Positions 35,393-46,968 of a stretch of 64,000 bases of DNA are shown here, one piece after another. Made by a program: the position numbers and the translations under genes. The stretch covers positions 14,388,538 to 14,452,537 of the forward strand of contig CM055100.1 in NCBI GenBank assembly GCA_029204225.1, given 5' to 3'. The stretch comes from Diphasiastrum complanatum (taxonomy: Eukaryota; Streptophyta; Lycopodiopsida; Lycopodiales; Lycopodiaceae). Numbering within the stretch: position 1 is the stretch's first letter; the number at the start of each line of letters is the position of its first letter. The notes beneath the pieces were generated by a model, which was given only the letters and a program-made list of their open reading frames with translations, ran no database searches and was not told where the DNA came from.

Positions 35393-35729
35393 GATGTAAC
35401 GAGTAGAGCAGGAAAGTAAAAATACTAGAGTTGTGCATGAAAGTCTACCGACGAACATAACACAACGAAAGAGCAAAGTGTCATTCCACCGACGAGCCAG
35501 ACATTGACAATCTCGCTCTAAAACTAAATTGATAAAACAGTCGCTCTATTTTCGTGTATCTCCTTGTCTTGTGCTGTGTGTCTTGATTGATAGAATAGAA
35601 TGTGTTATGTGATGTGTGGTCGCGTGTCTGGGATTCTGTAAAAGCTGCAAAAAAAAGTTCAAAGACAGAAAATCGTTCGCGAATAAGAAGAGAGAGAAGA
35701 AGAAAATGAAACACACTCGCTTCGCGACA
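35393..35729 (+). repeat. TE-H 5' LTR, truncated
   Basis: Matches about 40203-40489 of the 3' LTR. It ends cgcgaca just before the PBS. The first 400 or so bp present in the 3' LTR are missing here. Confidence 0.8.
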
Positions 35730-35741
35730 TGGTATCAGAGC
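35730..35741 (+). other. TE-H primer-binding site
   Basis: TGGTATCAGAGC directly after the LTR's terminal CA. Confidence 0.92.
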
Positions 35742-35794
35742 CGACAAGTTATTACTACTGATATCCTAGCAGTGATTCTTCCAGACAACACAAT

Positions 35795-36660
35795 ATGGCT
35801 ACAACAATTCAGACTAGAGTAGCAATCAGTCTCAATGGCGCAAATTATAGAATCTGGAAATTCAAAATCAAAACGCTTCTGAAGGGCGAAGGCATCTGAT
35901 CGGTGACCGAGCTCTCAGAGGTGCAACCTCTAGAGGGAGACCTGAGGAGAGCTGAATGGATCAGCATGGTTGAGTGCGCAATGGTGATCATTGTTTTGTC
36001 CATAAATGAAGATCTACTCATGCAGATTGAAGACTACAAAAGTAGCCATGCAGTGTGAGAAAGATTAAAGCAGAAGTATGAAGTGAGGACTGCAGCTTCA
36101 ATCATGCACCTTCACAATCAACTACAATCCATACGGTGGGATGGCAACCAATTGGACCAGCACGTTGAGAAGATCAGAACGATCTTCGCTCAACTCATTG
36201 CATCAGGACATGAGCACCAGGTCCCAGCACCACAGCAGCTGATGTACTTCATGAAATGTCTACCGACGTCCTATCAGCCGCTGAGAATGCTCATAGTGAG
36301 TTTACCAGATATGACATTCGACAAAAGCAGTCAGTCTTGTCATTGATGAGAGACTGATGAGAGACAAAGGAGTGAGAAGCAGTGATCAAGAGAAGGCTCT
36401 CTTCACGAAAGGAAAGAAAAAGAACAAAAACAAGCCAAGATTCGAGAAGACGAAGTCCTCGAATTAGCAATCTTCTTCCTGCGATCACTGTCACAAACCA
36501 GGCCATACGACCAACAAATGCTGGTTCAATCCAGCAATACCTTGCATGCACTGCAAAAAGAAAGGGCATTCTACATAGGACTGCAGATTCAACCCAAAAA
36601 GGAAAAACAAAGCTGAAAAGACAAACGTTGCAGATTCATCAAAGGATGTTGAGAGAGGTG
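35795..36660 (+). pseudogene. TE-H gag with tandem CCHC knuckles
   Basis: The ATG at 35795 opens MATTIQTRVAISLNGANYRIWKFKI, the classic copia gag start (N-Y-x-x-W-K). A TGA follows near residue 35. The UBN2-type core continues (LKQKYEVRTAASIMHLHNQL and VEKIRTIFAQL). Two knuckles follow: CDHCHKPGHTTNKC (36480-36521) and CMHCKKKGHST-stop-DC (36543-36584), seven residues apart. Plant copia gag normally has one. TE-M shows the same pair, so it marks a lineage rather than a local duplication. Confidence 0.85.
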
Positions 36661-38116
36661 AGCAAGCTTTCATAATACTCGATGAAGCTTTGACAAGCTA
36701 CTCTGAACACGACTACGATGTAGTCATCGATTCAGGAGCAACATCTCACATAACCTGAAACAAGAAGATCTTGGTCAATTTTTGTGAACTCAAAAATGAT
36801 AGAGCAGTGATTCTAGATGATGGAAGCAGACACGATGTCAAAGGCATCGGCTCTCTATAGCTACGAACACTGTCAGAACAAGCAAAGCTACCAGGAGCAC
36901 TTTATGTGCCCTCACTTAGAAAGGATTTGCTATCTATCTCCAAGATGGCAGATCTAGGCATTCGAGTTTTGTTCGATGACAACACTTGTCGTATGATCGA
37001 GAAGACGACAAACAAGTTGTTGACGGTCAGATGCAGAGAAGGAAACCTCTATCAGGCCAAACTAATTAGCAACTCTGATAGTATATTAAATGCTTCAGAA
37101 AACGAAGATCAGCTCTGTCATAGGAGAATGTATCATCTGAACATGTGGAGCTTGTATGACATGAGCAGAAAGGACATTGTCACAGGTCTCAAGATCTCAA
37201 GGCCCGAGGCTGCGAAGCTTGTCAGAAAGGCAAGCAACATCGAAATCCATTCACACACGAGGGAAGAAGAGCCAAGGAAGATCTTGAGCTCATCCACTCT
37301 AATGTCTGTGGACCGATAAAAACAGATTCACTCTCAGGTGCGAGATACTTTCTAACGTTCATAGATGACTACAGTCGGATGACCACGATCTACTACTTGA
37401 AGAAAAAATCCGAAGTGTTTGATTCCTTCAAAAAGTTTGTGGCATTCGCAGAGTGACACACCTCGAAAAAGATACAGATTCTTACATCTGACAATGGAGG
37501 TGAATACAAAAGTATAGAATTCTCAAGATTATGTGAAGAACAAGAGATTGAACACCAGTTCACTCCTGTTCACAACGGTGTGTCAGAAAGAAAAAACAGA
37601 ACGCTAGTCGAAGGAGCCAGATGCATGATGGCACAGGCTCAATTATCAGGTCAATCCTGGACAAAGGCAATAGCTGCAGCTGTACACCTACAGAATAGAT
37701 CTACAATGACAGTGTTGGAAAACAAAACACCAGACGAAATGTGGATAGGCAGAAAGCCTGATCTGTCATACGTACGAGTGTTTGGATGTGCAGCATACAA
37801 GCACATTTCGAAGGAAAAGAAAAACAAGCTCGATGACAAATCTAAGCAAACAATCATGGTCGGCTACTCGAACAGAACACATGTGTACAGGCTCTACGAT
37901 CCAACCACGAAGAAGGTTGTTTCAAGCAGAGATGTAAAGTTCAATGAGTCCACATTTCTTGGACTAAAAGACAAAAGAGACCATGAGATCTTTACACTGA
38001 TGCCTATTCAAGAGGGAGATCGAGGACAAACATCAAATCAAAATGCAGAGCCCCAGACTCCAGAGCAGCAAGAAGCAGAGGATCGATCCCATGAACAAAA
38101 AATGTTCGAGCAGTGA
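36661..38116 (+). pseudogene. TE-H protease and integrase
   Basis: Protease: VVIDSGATSHIT with D-S-G intact, then a stop. PSLRKDLLSISKMADLG leads to the zinc domain (LCHRRMYHLN, frame broken after KLVRKA). The catalytic core holds FLTFIDDYSRMTTIYYL, ILTSDNGGEYKS with the second Asp, and VHNGVSERKNRTLVEGAR with the catalytic Glu. The last frame (37580-38116) ends with VRVFGCAAYKHI, SSRDVKFNES and a Q/E-rich linker. At least four frame breaks. Confidence 0.85.
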
Positions 38117-39066
38117 CGAAACGAACTTTGAAGGTCAACTAGACAAAGGAAACCTCCAGACTGCTACTTTGACAATCTTCAATGGAGCGAAGACACGCAA
38201 TTCGAGTACTGTAGCTTCATAGGAGAGCCAAAAACATACCAAGAACCTATCCAGAGTCCAGAGGGAGAATTTTGAAAGCAGACAATGTCAGAGAAGATCG
38301 AGTCGATGAGGCAAAACAAGGCATGGACATTAGAGCCACTGCCAGAAATAGAAAAGTAGTCGATTGCAAGTGAGTGAACAAGAAAAAACTGATATCAGAT
38401 GGCACTATTGGCCGCTACAAAGCAAGGCTTGTCACGAAGGGCTACACGCAAAGATATGGTGTTGACTATTTCGACACATATTCGCCCATGGTCAAGATGA
38501 CAAGCATAAGGCTACTCCTTGCATACGCCCCACAGTACAATATGGAAATTCACTAGATTGACGTGAAAACATCCTTTCTCCACGGAGATCTAGAGGAGGA
38601 AATCTTCAAGAAGCAACTTGAAGGCTATGAAGACCTCGACAACAGACAATATGTCTGTCGATTGCAAAGATGCATCTACGGTCTAAAATAGGCATCACGA
38701 GCCTGGTACAAAAAGCTTGATGGTCTTCTGAAGTCTCTAGACTTTTACTCAGCCAGACTGCAATGTCTACATCAAAAGAGTAGGAAAGGATTTTGTGATA
38801 CTGACCATTTTCATGGATGATTCGTTGATGATAGGAAATTCCTTGATGTTGATCAAAACCACGAAGAGTCAGATTTCTGAAAGCTACAAAATTACAGATC
38901 TTGGAGAAGCAACAAAATGCCTAGGGTTGGAGATCAGAAGAGATCAAACAAAGGACGAAATACACTTGAGTCAGTCAAAATATGCCAGAAAAGTGTTGAA
39001 GCAATATCACTGGACTGCAAAGAGAAAGCCACACCAATGTTAGCTGGAGCCAAGCTCACGAAACAA
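38117..39066 (+). pseudogene. TE-H reverse transcriptase
   Basis: Blocks: MRQNKAWTLEPLP, a decayed [32 protein letters not shown], a decayed QMDVKTAFLHGDLEE-like region (38560-38605), then MILTIFMDDSLMIGNSL, where the catalytic tetrad reads FMDD rather than YVDD, and ITDLGEATKCLGLEIRRD. Several stops, including TAG codons near 38358 and 38554. The catalytic aspartates are still present, but the frame is broken. Confidence 0.8.
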
Positions 39067-39068
39067 GA

Positions 39069-39804
39069 TTGCCCAAAACTGAAGAGGAAGAACAAAAGAT
39101 GGCAGGTATACCCTACCAGAACTTAATTGGTAGTCTGATGTACTTGACAATTTGTACCAGACCCGATCTGGCTTTCTCTGTTTACGCATTGAGCCAATTC
39201 TCTTCAAATCTTGGTATGGCACATTGGCAAATGGCCAAACGAATCCTACAATATCTGCAGGGTACCCAAAATATTGGATTAACCTATAGAGCTGAAAACA
39301 AAGAAAAAGAATTTGAGCTGCATCACTATAGTGATGCGAGCTGGGTGAGCTGCAAAGATGACATCAAGTCCATTATTGGAGGATGTACAATAGCATGCAG
39401 AGTTGCAATCAGTTGTTTATGCAAAAAGCAAACCTTGGTAGCCCAATCCTCTTGCGAAGCTGAGTATGTCACAGCCTCAAAAGTGGCAAATGAGGTAGTG
39501 TGACTACAAATGATGTTGGAGGCAATCGAAATACCACAAGAAGGGCCAAGCATGATGATGATGGACTCTCATAGTGCCATCTATCTGTCCCAAGATCCCG
39601 TCTTCCATTCCAAGACAAAGCACATACCTCTGAAGTACCATCACATTCAAGATTTGATCTCGAAAGGAGAGCTCCAGGTCCAGTATATTAAATCAGAAAA
39701 TATGATTGCAGATCTGCTCATGAAACCGCTCGACAAGCCACTCTTTGCCAAGCAAAGAAGGGCAATTGAATTAAATGAACAAAGCTACAAGGTTCAAGAG
39801 GGAG
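39069..39804 (+). pseudogene. TE-H RNase H
   Basis: One long frame (39069-39503) covers IPYQNLIGSLMYLTICTRPDLAFSV, the YLQGTQNIGLTY link and RNase H: HHYSDASWVSCKDDIKS, LVAQSSCEAEYVTASKVANE. After a TGA (39501) the frame resumes with MDSHSAIYLSQDP, HSKTKHIPLKYHHIQDL and MIADLLMKPLDKPLF. All catalytic acidic positions are visible. It ends at the polypurine tract caagagggag (39795-39804). Confidence 0.85.
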
Positions 39805-40489
39805 TGTCAGAAATGGTGAACTCCTACAATTTTGTCGCAGCACAAACAAGAAATGAAAGTCGAACGAGAACAATTCGTGACAGTCAGCATCCCTTGACTT
39901 GAAGCACGCATGATTGCGAATTATTCATGGATTGTAAACACACCTCCAGGACCGCAAACCCCAAAGGGACACAAAACAAAAAAATACGAAACAAATGAAG
40001 AAGAATCTTTTGTGCTGCCAGTTGGCAGCTCAATGGGCTTCACGCCCAGCTAAAACGAATAGCAACGATAGAGACTAACTAACTAATTGATTAGCGTTAA
40101 CTAGTCTTGTGATTCTACGTCTAGCTATCCTGTAAGACTCCACACAGTGGAGGTATAAATGATCCAATCTGGATCACAAAAATTATTAGAAACAAAGATC
40201 TGTAAGTGACAGAGAGAGACGTAGCGAGTAGAGCAGGAAAGTTAAAATACTAGAGCTATGCATGAAAGTCTGCCAACAAGCAGAACACAGCGAAAGAGCA
40301 GAGTGTCATTTCGCCGATGAGCGAGACACTGACGATCTCGCTCTAAAACTAAATTGATAAAACAATCACTCTATTTTTGTGTATCTCCTTGTCTTGTGTT
40401 GTGTGTCTTGATTGACAGAATAGAATGCATTATGTGATGTGTGGTCGTGTGTCTGGGATTCCATAAAATCTTCCGTGCAAAAGAAAGTT
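39805..40489 (+). repeat. TE-H 3' LTR (3' end cut)
   Basis: Starts TGTCAGAAATGG right after the polypurine tract. Its last third matches 35393-35660. It breaks off near gcaaaagaaagtt (about 40489) into an RT fragment. Confidence 0.85.
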
Positions 40490-40720
40490 TTGCATGATCT
40501 GAAGATCCACATTGTAGACAAGAAGACATCCTTCTTGCATGGGAAGCTAAAAGAGGAGCTCTACATGGACCAGCCGCCAGGTTTTTCCTACGAGTCACTT
40601 GTTGACTATGCCTGTAGAATGCACAAAAGCATCTATGGACTGAAACAAATCTCAGGCATGGTGGTACAAAAAGAATAATCACACACTTAGATCCTTAGGC
40701 TTCCAGCGATATTCATCTTG
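40490..40720 (+). pseudogene. Copia RT scrap, TE-M-like
   Basis: Reads LKIHIVDKKTSFLHGKLKEE, YMDQPPGFSYESL, and MHKSIYGLKQISG, i.e. the family's QMDVKTAFLHG to YGLKQA region with QMD decayed to IVD. It matches TE-M at about 61827-62037 closely, including the same IHIVD change. A terminal frame break follows (VVQKE-stop). Confidence 0.8.
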
Positions 40721-41389
40721 TGATTTGTGGTGAATCCATGCAAGCCATCAACAAATATCTACATAGGCAAATCAAGTCCTAGAACGGGGTAGTCTACTTC
40801 CAAGAGCAAATGTTGTCAAAATATGATGTCAATCAAGTTTCTTGTGAAAGTCTTCAATTTTCAAGTAGCAATTATCCCAAGCTTTTATCCGAGTTTTCCA
40901 CAATTGACATTGGCAACTCGATCTATATTCTGAATGCGTGACATCAATATATGTAAGAAGACATGATTCATTGTCAAACTATTGAGCAACATATCAAAAA
41001 GAAAAAGGTTTATCCTAACAATTGACATGTGCATGTGGCTAGCAATATTTATTCAGTGAATCAGCTCTTTCACATGACTTTTTTTTTTTTTTTCTTTCCT
41101 CAATTGGGAAGTATAATAAGTAACACTATGAATGCTAGAAAAGACAAGTAAAAATCATTATTTGGTAGCTACTGGATTCCCATCATAATACCATGTTAGA
41201 AAACTCCACCGCTTGGTTATACAAGAGAAATCTTTTGCATGGCCAAATGATGGGCATCTTTAATGCCAAATTCTAGTAGTTATAGAACAATGCTTACAGA
41301 AAATATGGGTCCTAACTAAAGTTTATCAAATTGCATGTTGTGGATATAATAAATCAGTAAACAATTTCAAAGCAAGAAACTGCCATACT
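40721..41389. other. No gene recognised
   Basis: AT-rich, with a T run near 41079-41095. Short frames only. Confidence 0.5.
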
Positions 41390-42214
41390 ATGAAAGGACT
41401 CTTTCTCATCATCTTTGACGATGTTGCCTTGTACTTTCACTTTTCCAATCTTTATGTCAACTTTCTTCTTGTAACATTCGCGTGTCCAATGACCAGGTTT
41501 GTGGCAATAGTAAAATTTGCCCTTCTTCTTCTTTTATTGCTTCGATGACGATTGTCCCTCGTCCTCATCATCCTTGGCCTTCTTTGGAATCCTCTTCCAA
41601 CATTTTTGCTTGTTTTTGGCAAGCAATGCTTGATCATCCTGTGGGGTTTGCCTTGACTTCACCACTTCGCGACGTTGCTCCTCCTACAACATGATCCCAT
41701 GCAAGTCTTCAAAGATAGGCAATCTCTCCCTCAAAACAATGTTGCTCCCAAACATTTGTAGACCCTCCAAAACACTGCTCATAGTGGTATGTACCAATTC
41801 AACGTCCTAATTGGTTCTCCAATTGCCACAAGTTGATCTCTCAGCTCCTTTATCCTGGTGAAGAAAGATCTCACCGTTTTGCCTTCTTCCATCCCGATTG
41901 AATTCAATCTCGACATCAAGAACCTGGCTCGAGTTGGATTGCAAGTTTGAAATTGCGTTCTAAGAGCTTCCCAAGCTCCCCTAATTGTCGTGGCAACACT
42001 AATGTGAGTGATTACATGGTCTTTCATTCAAGGACTCGCCAAGTAGCCTCTTTACGAAATTTCGGAATTCCATTTTGTTTGCTCTTTGATTCAGCCGACA
42101 ACTCTAGTCTCCGAATCCTTCCATAGTTTCCACAGACTCGGTTTTGTGCTACCCAGCCAGCAAATCGTCGTGAATTCGTTTTCCATTCATGTCCAGTGAT
42201 TGTGGCCACCAAGG
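41390..42214 (-). pseudogene. TE-I leader start and gag (copia)
   Basis: On the minus strand the first about 170 nt after the PBS match the TE-J leader (shared ctggctgggtagcacaaaa / ctggctaggtagcacaaaa), then about 1.1 kb of leader is missing. Gag follows in broken frames: HVITHISVATTIRGAWEALRTQF, MSRLNSIGMEEGKTVRSFF and ELRDQLVAIGEPI. Near 41475-41520 comes FYYCHKPGHWTREC, a CCHC knuckle whose first Cys is Phe. Similarity ends near 41390; no protease is seen. Confidence 0.8.
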
Positions 42215-42226
42215 GCTCTGATACCA
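42215..42226 (-). other. TE-I primer-binding site
   Basis: Plus strand GCTCTGATACCA abutting the LTR at 42227. Confidence 0.9.
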
Positions 42227-42493
42227 AGTTGACAAAATGATTTAAAACCCGATTGAATCAAACACCACAACACATTCTCAAGTGCATCAAGACAAGACAA
42301 GACGAGACGAAATAGCTCTCCATAAAGTGTATTCACAATACTTCTCAAGTACAAGAGAAAAATTGCTTAAGAACTCAACAAGGGCTCGTAAAAGAAATGG
42401 CCCGATAAACATAGAGCTAATCACACGTAATACCGTCAAACTTAGAAAGTGACCGTGAAATAAATTTACATGTTGATTATTGCTATTTTAACT
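42227..42493 (-). repeat. TE-I 5' LTR (AGTT...AACT)
   Basis: 267 bp from AGTTGAC to TTTTAACT on the plus strand. Same family as the TE-J LTR (46703-46956): shared words include the reverse complements of agttaaaatagcaat at one end and ctcaact/gtcaact at the other. Ends are AG...CT, as in TE-C. Confidence 0.75.
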
Positions 42494-45400
42494 CTTAGGT
42501 CCTACAAACACTATCAAGGAAATTGAAAATGTTAGAATTATCACATTAGAGTTGAGAAGAACTATCAATGAGATGCAAGATGCCTTGTACTCTTTGATTC
42601 ATTCTTGTAGAGAGAAACTAAAGACTAGGAAAGGAAAGTTATGTATAAGGATATTAACACCCTTCCATCTAAAGTAGATTAAAAAGAAGAAGTATTTACA
42701 CTAGTAAATAAGTCTCTCTATAAAGTCAACACTTATAATGTTTTGCATTGATCTACTTTTGCAATTGTTCTCTTTTTCAATTCTTGATGATCAATGGGTT
42801 TTTTTCATGTTATCTTGTGAGAAATGTTTTTGTAAGTCTACATTGGTTGCTTATTAACCACAAGAAGAATTTGTTCCATTCAAATATCTCTAGGATCCAT
42901 ATCGATGTTCAACTCATCACCAACAGTTTCAATAATTGACAAACATCATGGTACTATGATATTCAAGATTACATGGCTTGTACTCAACAAATCAAACAAC
43001 ATCTTTAATTTTGTAACTATGCACATCTTATAGAACACAATATCCTAAGCAAAGAGATGTGTTATTGAAATTCCTCTTCAATTTATATTTACTTACACAA
43101 AATTGCTTCATAATGCTAAATTAAGAACATATTCATCAATATAAATTGAATAGTAGCTCTCATTGTAAAGTACAATCATATCACAAAAGAAACTATTGAT
43201 GGAAAATTCACATTTTTTGTTGTCTATTGTATTGTTGACTACTTGTACTAGCATAATCATGCACCAATGCATATCATTTAATGAGCAACATGACAAGTTT
43301 AAACATGAAGCACATGGGTCCTACACTCACCAATCAATAATGCTAGAGCTTGCCCCTTTGTGCTTGTAGTAGTAGTCCTTATCTAATGGAATCAACTCCG
43401 AAGGACACAAAATAATAACTTTCAACAAGCTAGAGGATTATGAAGTGATAAAAGGACATGAGTTATTTGGGCTAAGCATTCCACTAATGAATGGGGCACT
43501 TGCAAAACAAGACACTTGGAAGATTTCAAATCTAGCATGCAATATGCAAGATAATATATGGTGACTAGCTTCCTTTGAGGAGTATTCTCTAAAGCTCTTC
43601 CAAGGTGTTTGTGTGTGTGTGAAATTTATGATTCTCTTTCACACATCTTTGGAAAAACGATATATTGAAGAATTATAGATGAATAGGTGGCACAAAGATT
43701 TCTCAATGCTGAAGAAAAGCTTAGTACTATGTGACAGTTGCTAAGACAAAAGGAATGCATTGAAATGCATGTTTAACGTGTCCCATGGAGCAAATGCCAA
43801 ACTTCCATGTGCATACTACATGAGAACAACCAAAGTATGTGTTAGCAATGAAAGGAATATGTAAAGACAAAGAGGATAAAGAATGGAGTGTATTGATGCC
43901 AATTCCTCTTCCAAAAACACATTTGTACACTAAGTGCAAATGCTAGAAGTACTACAAAGTTAACTTCACATGATTCATTGTCCTTGCAAGCATTCCAGAT
44001 TACAAATGTTCTTTCAAACAAGGCCTTAAAAAGTGGCACATCTACATAAAAAAGTGAAAAGCTCTCAAGAAAGTATGCAAGTGTTATTTGCAAGCCTAAT
44101 ATTGGAGTAGCAATTTTTATAATGAATGTTTTTGTACTTAATTTGGAAGTGAATCATTAAAACTACTCAAGGATTTGAAAAAATAAGCATAACATCATCT
44201 AGGAAAAGCTTGATATTATGGTGGAACTAATATGTAATATTTAGTCACTGAATCACAAATAATATGAAAGTCAGCTATCAAATTTGTTGATCCAATTTAA
44301 GCATCATGGAGATCAATTCACATCATAGAGTATACGGTCCTTTCTACCTATAAACTTGAGTATAATCTCTCTTTGACTATTGAAATATATAGTATCAATA
44401 TATGAATTGTAAGCATTTCAAGACATCATGCATTATTCTTTGTAAACATATATCAAAGCTCACGTATAATCACATGGAGTAAAAGAATCACATTGGCAAA
44501 TCAAAGGTGCATTCTACTAAAGTACATTGTATGCCAAGAACAAGTGCAAATCACCCACACACTTCAACTATTTCAATGGTCCTACAAACTTTTTTTTTTT
44601 TTTATGAAATACAATGGTCATATGTTTTTTGTTCCTCATCTTATTTAACTTTCGGAGTATCAAAAGCAAAATGTTTTATGTAGAAACAATTTTCTCTTGA
44701 GACTAATATACTCCCTTGCTTAATTTCAAAGTTGTAGCAAACTGGGATAATTATATGATTTTGCAAAAAAAAAAAAATGAGCACCAAAAAGTCGTGTTGT
44801 AGAAATTTTCATGGATGAATATGTTACTAGTCTTATACGACAATGTAAAATCTACCACACAAAATATTTATCTTTTGAACATGATAATGTCATATCCATG
44901 TTTAGCTAGTCAAATTTGAATGCAATTCATTATATAGCATATTTCTCAAGTAGAATGGTTTTGAGTTGACAATGGCATAGCAATATTTTGTCAATTTGAT
45001 GTCTCGAAATGTTGGCTATGTTATGAGGTAACCATAACTAGGGTCGGTCATAGATAGAAAAATTCTACATAATATACTATTTTTTTTTACCTTTTTGGGG
45101 ATATGATGTATTTCACCAAAATAATTTTGACCTTTAGAAATTTTTTGTAATGTGGAGCTTACAATAGAGCATTGTGATTGAAATTGTAAGATGAAAATTG
45201 AAAGTCAATATCTTATTGTAGTTAAAAGCAAAATTGTCTAAAAGGATGATACAATGTCCTATGCTTATATATGCACATGATATCCTTGATGTTTATCAAT
45301 GACAAATTAACCTCATAGCAAATTCATCAATGCTAAATAGCTTTTGAGGTTAAAATTCGTAGTATAAGACAACGTAATTGAGTACAATTTTGTTAAGAGC

Positions 45401-46702
45401 CCTGCACAGTTTTTCAAGACACAAAATCTTACTTACACAAATTTTGTCAACTTCCTCTTTTTGGATACGATCATCAATGGCAATATGAAGCTCAATGTCA
45501 AGACCATGAGAATCCAATCGCTCTTGCAATACTTGAAAATAGTATTTTGTTGGTGCAAAATTTCCATATTCTTGCCCATTTCACAAAGGGCTCGCTATAA
45601 GCACTTTTCCCTTTTATATTGTATGAGCATAGAGAATCAAAAGTACGTAGAATTTTTTTGGCTCTTTCATCAAGCAAAAGTTGGGAACAAGGACGTTTAA
45701 TGAGCCTAACTCTAATAAAGTAGACCACCTTTAAACCATGTAGGTATGATTCATTAAAGAGAAAAATGTCAAATTGAGCTTCTTAAATACTCAACTTGAA
45801 CAATATTATAGTGATAAAGGCCAAGACTCTAAGCACAATCTTTGACTGTATCATTGTAGTCTTCTTAATGTAGAACCTTGACTTTCTCCAATAGGTAGGC
45901 ATGAAAAATTTGTAGACCTTCTTAAGCAATGTAATAAACAATCTACCCTCTTCAAAAAAGTCTCTTGTTTTAAAACTTGTAAATGATCCAAATTGCACTC
46001 TAAAATATATCAACTTCAACAAGGCTGAGTTTAATAAATCTCCAAAATAATCTCATGTTATCACCCCAAACCCAATTAATTAGAAATTACCATGGTTGAT
46101 GACACTAAGAAAATAAGTGCTCATGTTTCCTCTTTAATACAATGTATTAAACAGTTTTTACTCAGCAAAAAGTCTCTCAAAAACATGTAGTCCTTTTGTA
46201 GTTATCCTCTTTAATAGACAATTTTACTTTCTCCACTCTATATTTATTGATGAATGCAAATTTAGAAGACCAAATAAACCAAGCATCTTTCATTTTCTTC
46301 AGAAAATTGTACCCATTTAACAATAAGTTTGCTCTCTATTTCTGAAATTTGCATATTTGTGAATGAAGTTATACAGCCTCTTTAGCAAAATGATCTCCAA
46401 CATGCACTTAAGTAGTTATAATTGACAATATTAACAAAACCAGAATTGATTCATGTAATATGATTAATCAAAAATGTGTTTATCATTCAAATCAATTTTT
46501 TACACCCTAAACTTTGCTAATCTCAACCTACTTGGAAAAGTGAGGCTTTTTTTTTTTTTGCAATAAAGTGAATTGTAAGAGAGTGTATCGATATCCAACA
46601 TCTAGCATTCACACTAGTCGTTTTAGAGAATTAGATATTGTCTGGCATACTTCTCTCATATCATAATCCAAAGGCTAGTATTGTCTAGTTTAGTCTATAT
46701 GT
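42494..46702. other. AT-rich non-coding region, 4.2 kb
   Basis: Flanked by the U3 ends of two LTRs of one family in opposite orientation. No frame above about 85 codons and no recognisable domain. Runs of A or T occur near 44589-44603, 44765-44777 and 46549-46560. It may be the target DNA, or sequence from unrecognised elements. Confidence 0.5.
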
Positions 46703-46956
46703 AGTTAAAATAGCAATGATCGACTTATACAGTGCTTTCTAATTTTGATGGCACCACGTGTGCTCAATTCTAGAATTATCGAGCCGTCTTTCTTTTACGA
46801 GCCCTTTGAGTGCTCTTAAGCAACTTTATTCTTGTACTTGCTTATTAGCATGAATATACAATTTGTGGGAGTGCAATTCTGTTGTCTTGTCTTATTGCAC
46901 TTGATGTTGTGCTGTGGTGATTGATTCGGTCGGGTTTTTAAACTGTATTCTCAACT
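46703..46956 (+). repeat. TE-J 5' LTR (AGTT...AACT)
   Basis: 254 bp, starts AGTTAAAATAGC and ends TCTCAACT, with the PBS directly after. It is the inverse counterpart of the TE-I LTR. Confidence 0.78.
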
Positions 46957-46968
46957 TGGTATCAGAGC
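46957..46968 (+). other. TE-J primer-binding site
   Basis: TGGTATCAGAGC immediately after AACT, which fixes the LTR end. Confidence 0.92.

Larger units (their letters stand above)
35393..40489 (+). mobile_element. TE-H: Ty1/copia element with two gag zinc knuckles
   Basis: Truncated 5' LTR, PBS, gag, protease, integrase, RT, RNase H, polypurine tract, 3' LTR in order on the plus strand. The LTRs match from gtagcgagtagagcagg onward. The 5' LTR has lost its first part, and the 3' LTR is cut near 40489 where an RT scrap begins, so no target duplication can be read. Coding holds many stops and frameshifts but all domains are recognisable. Confidence 0.85.
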
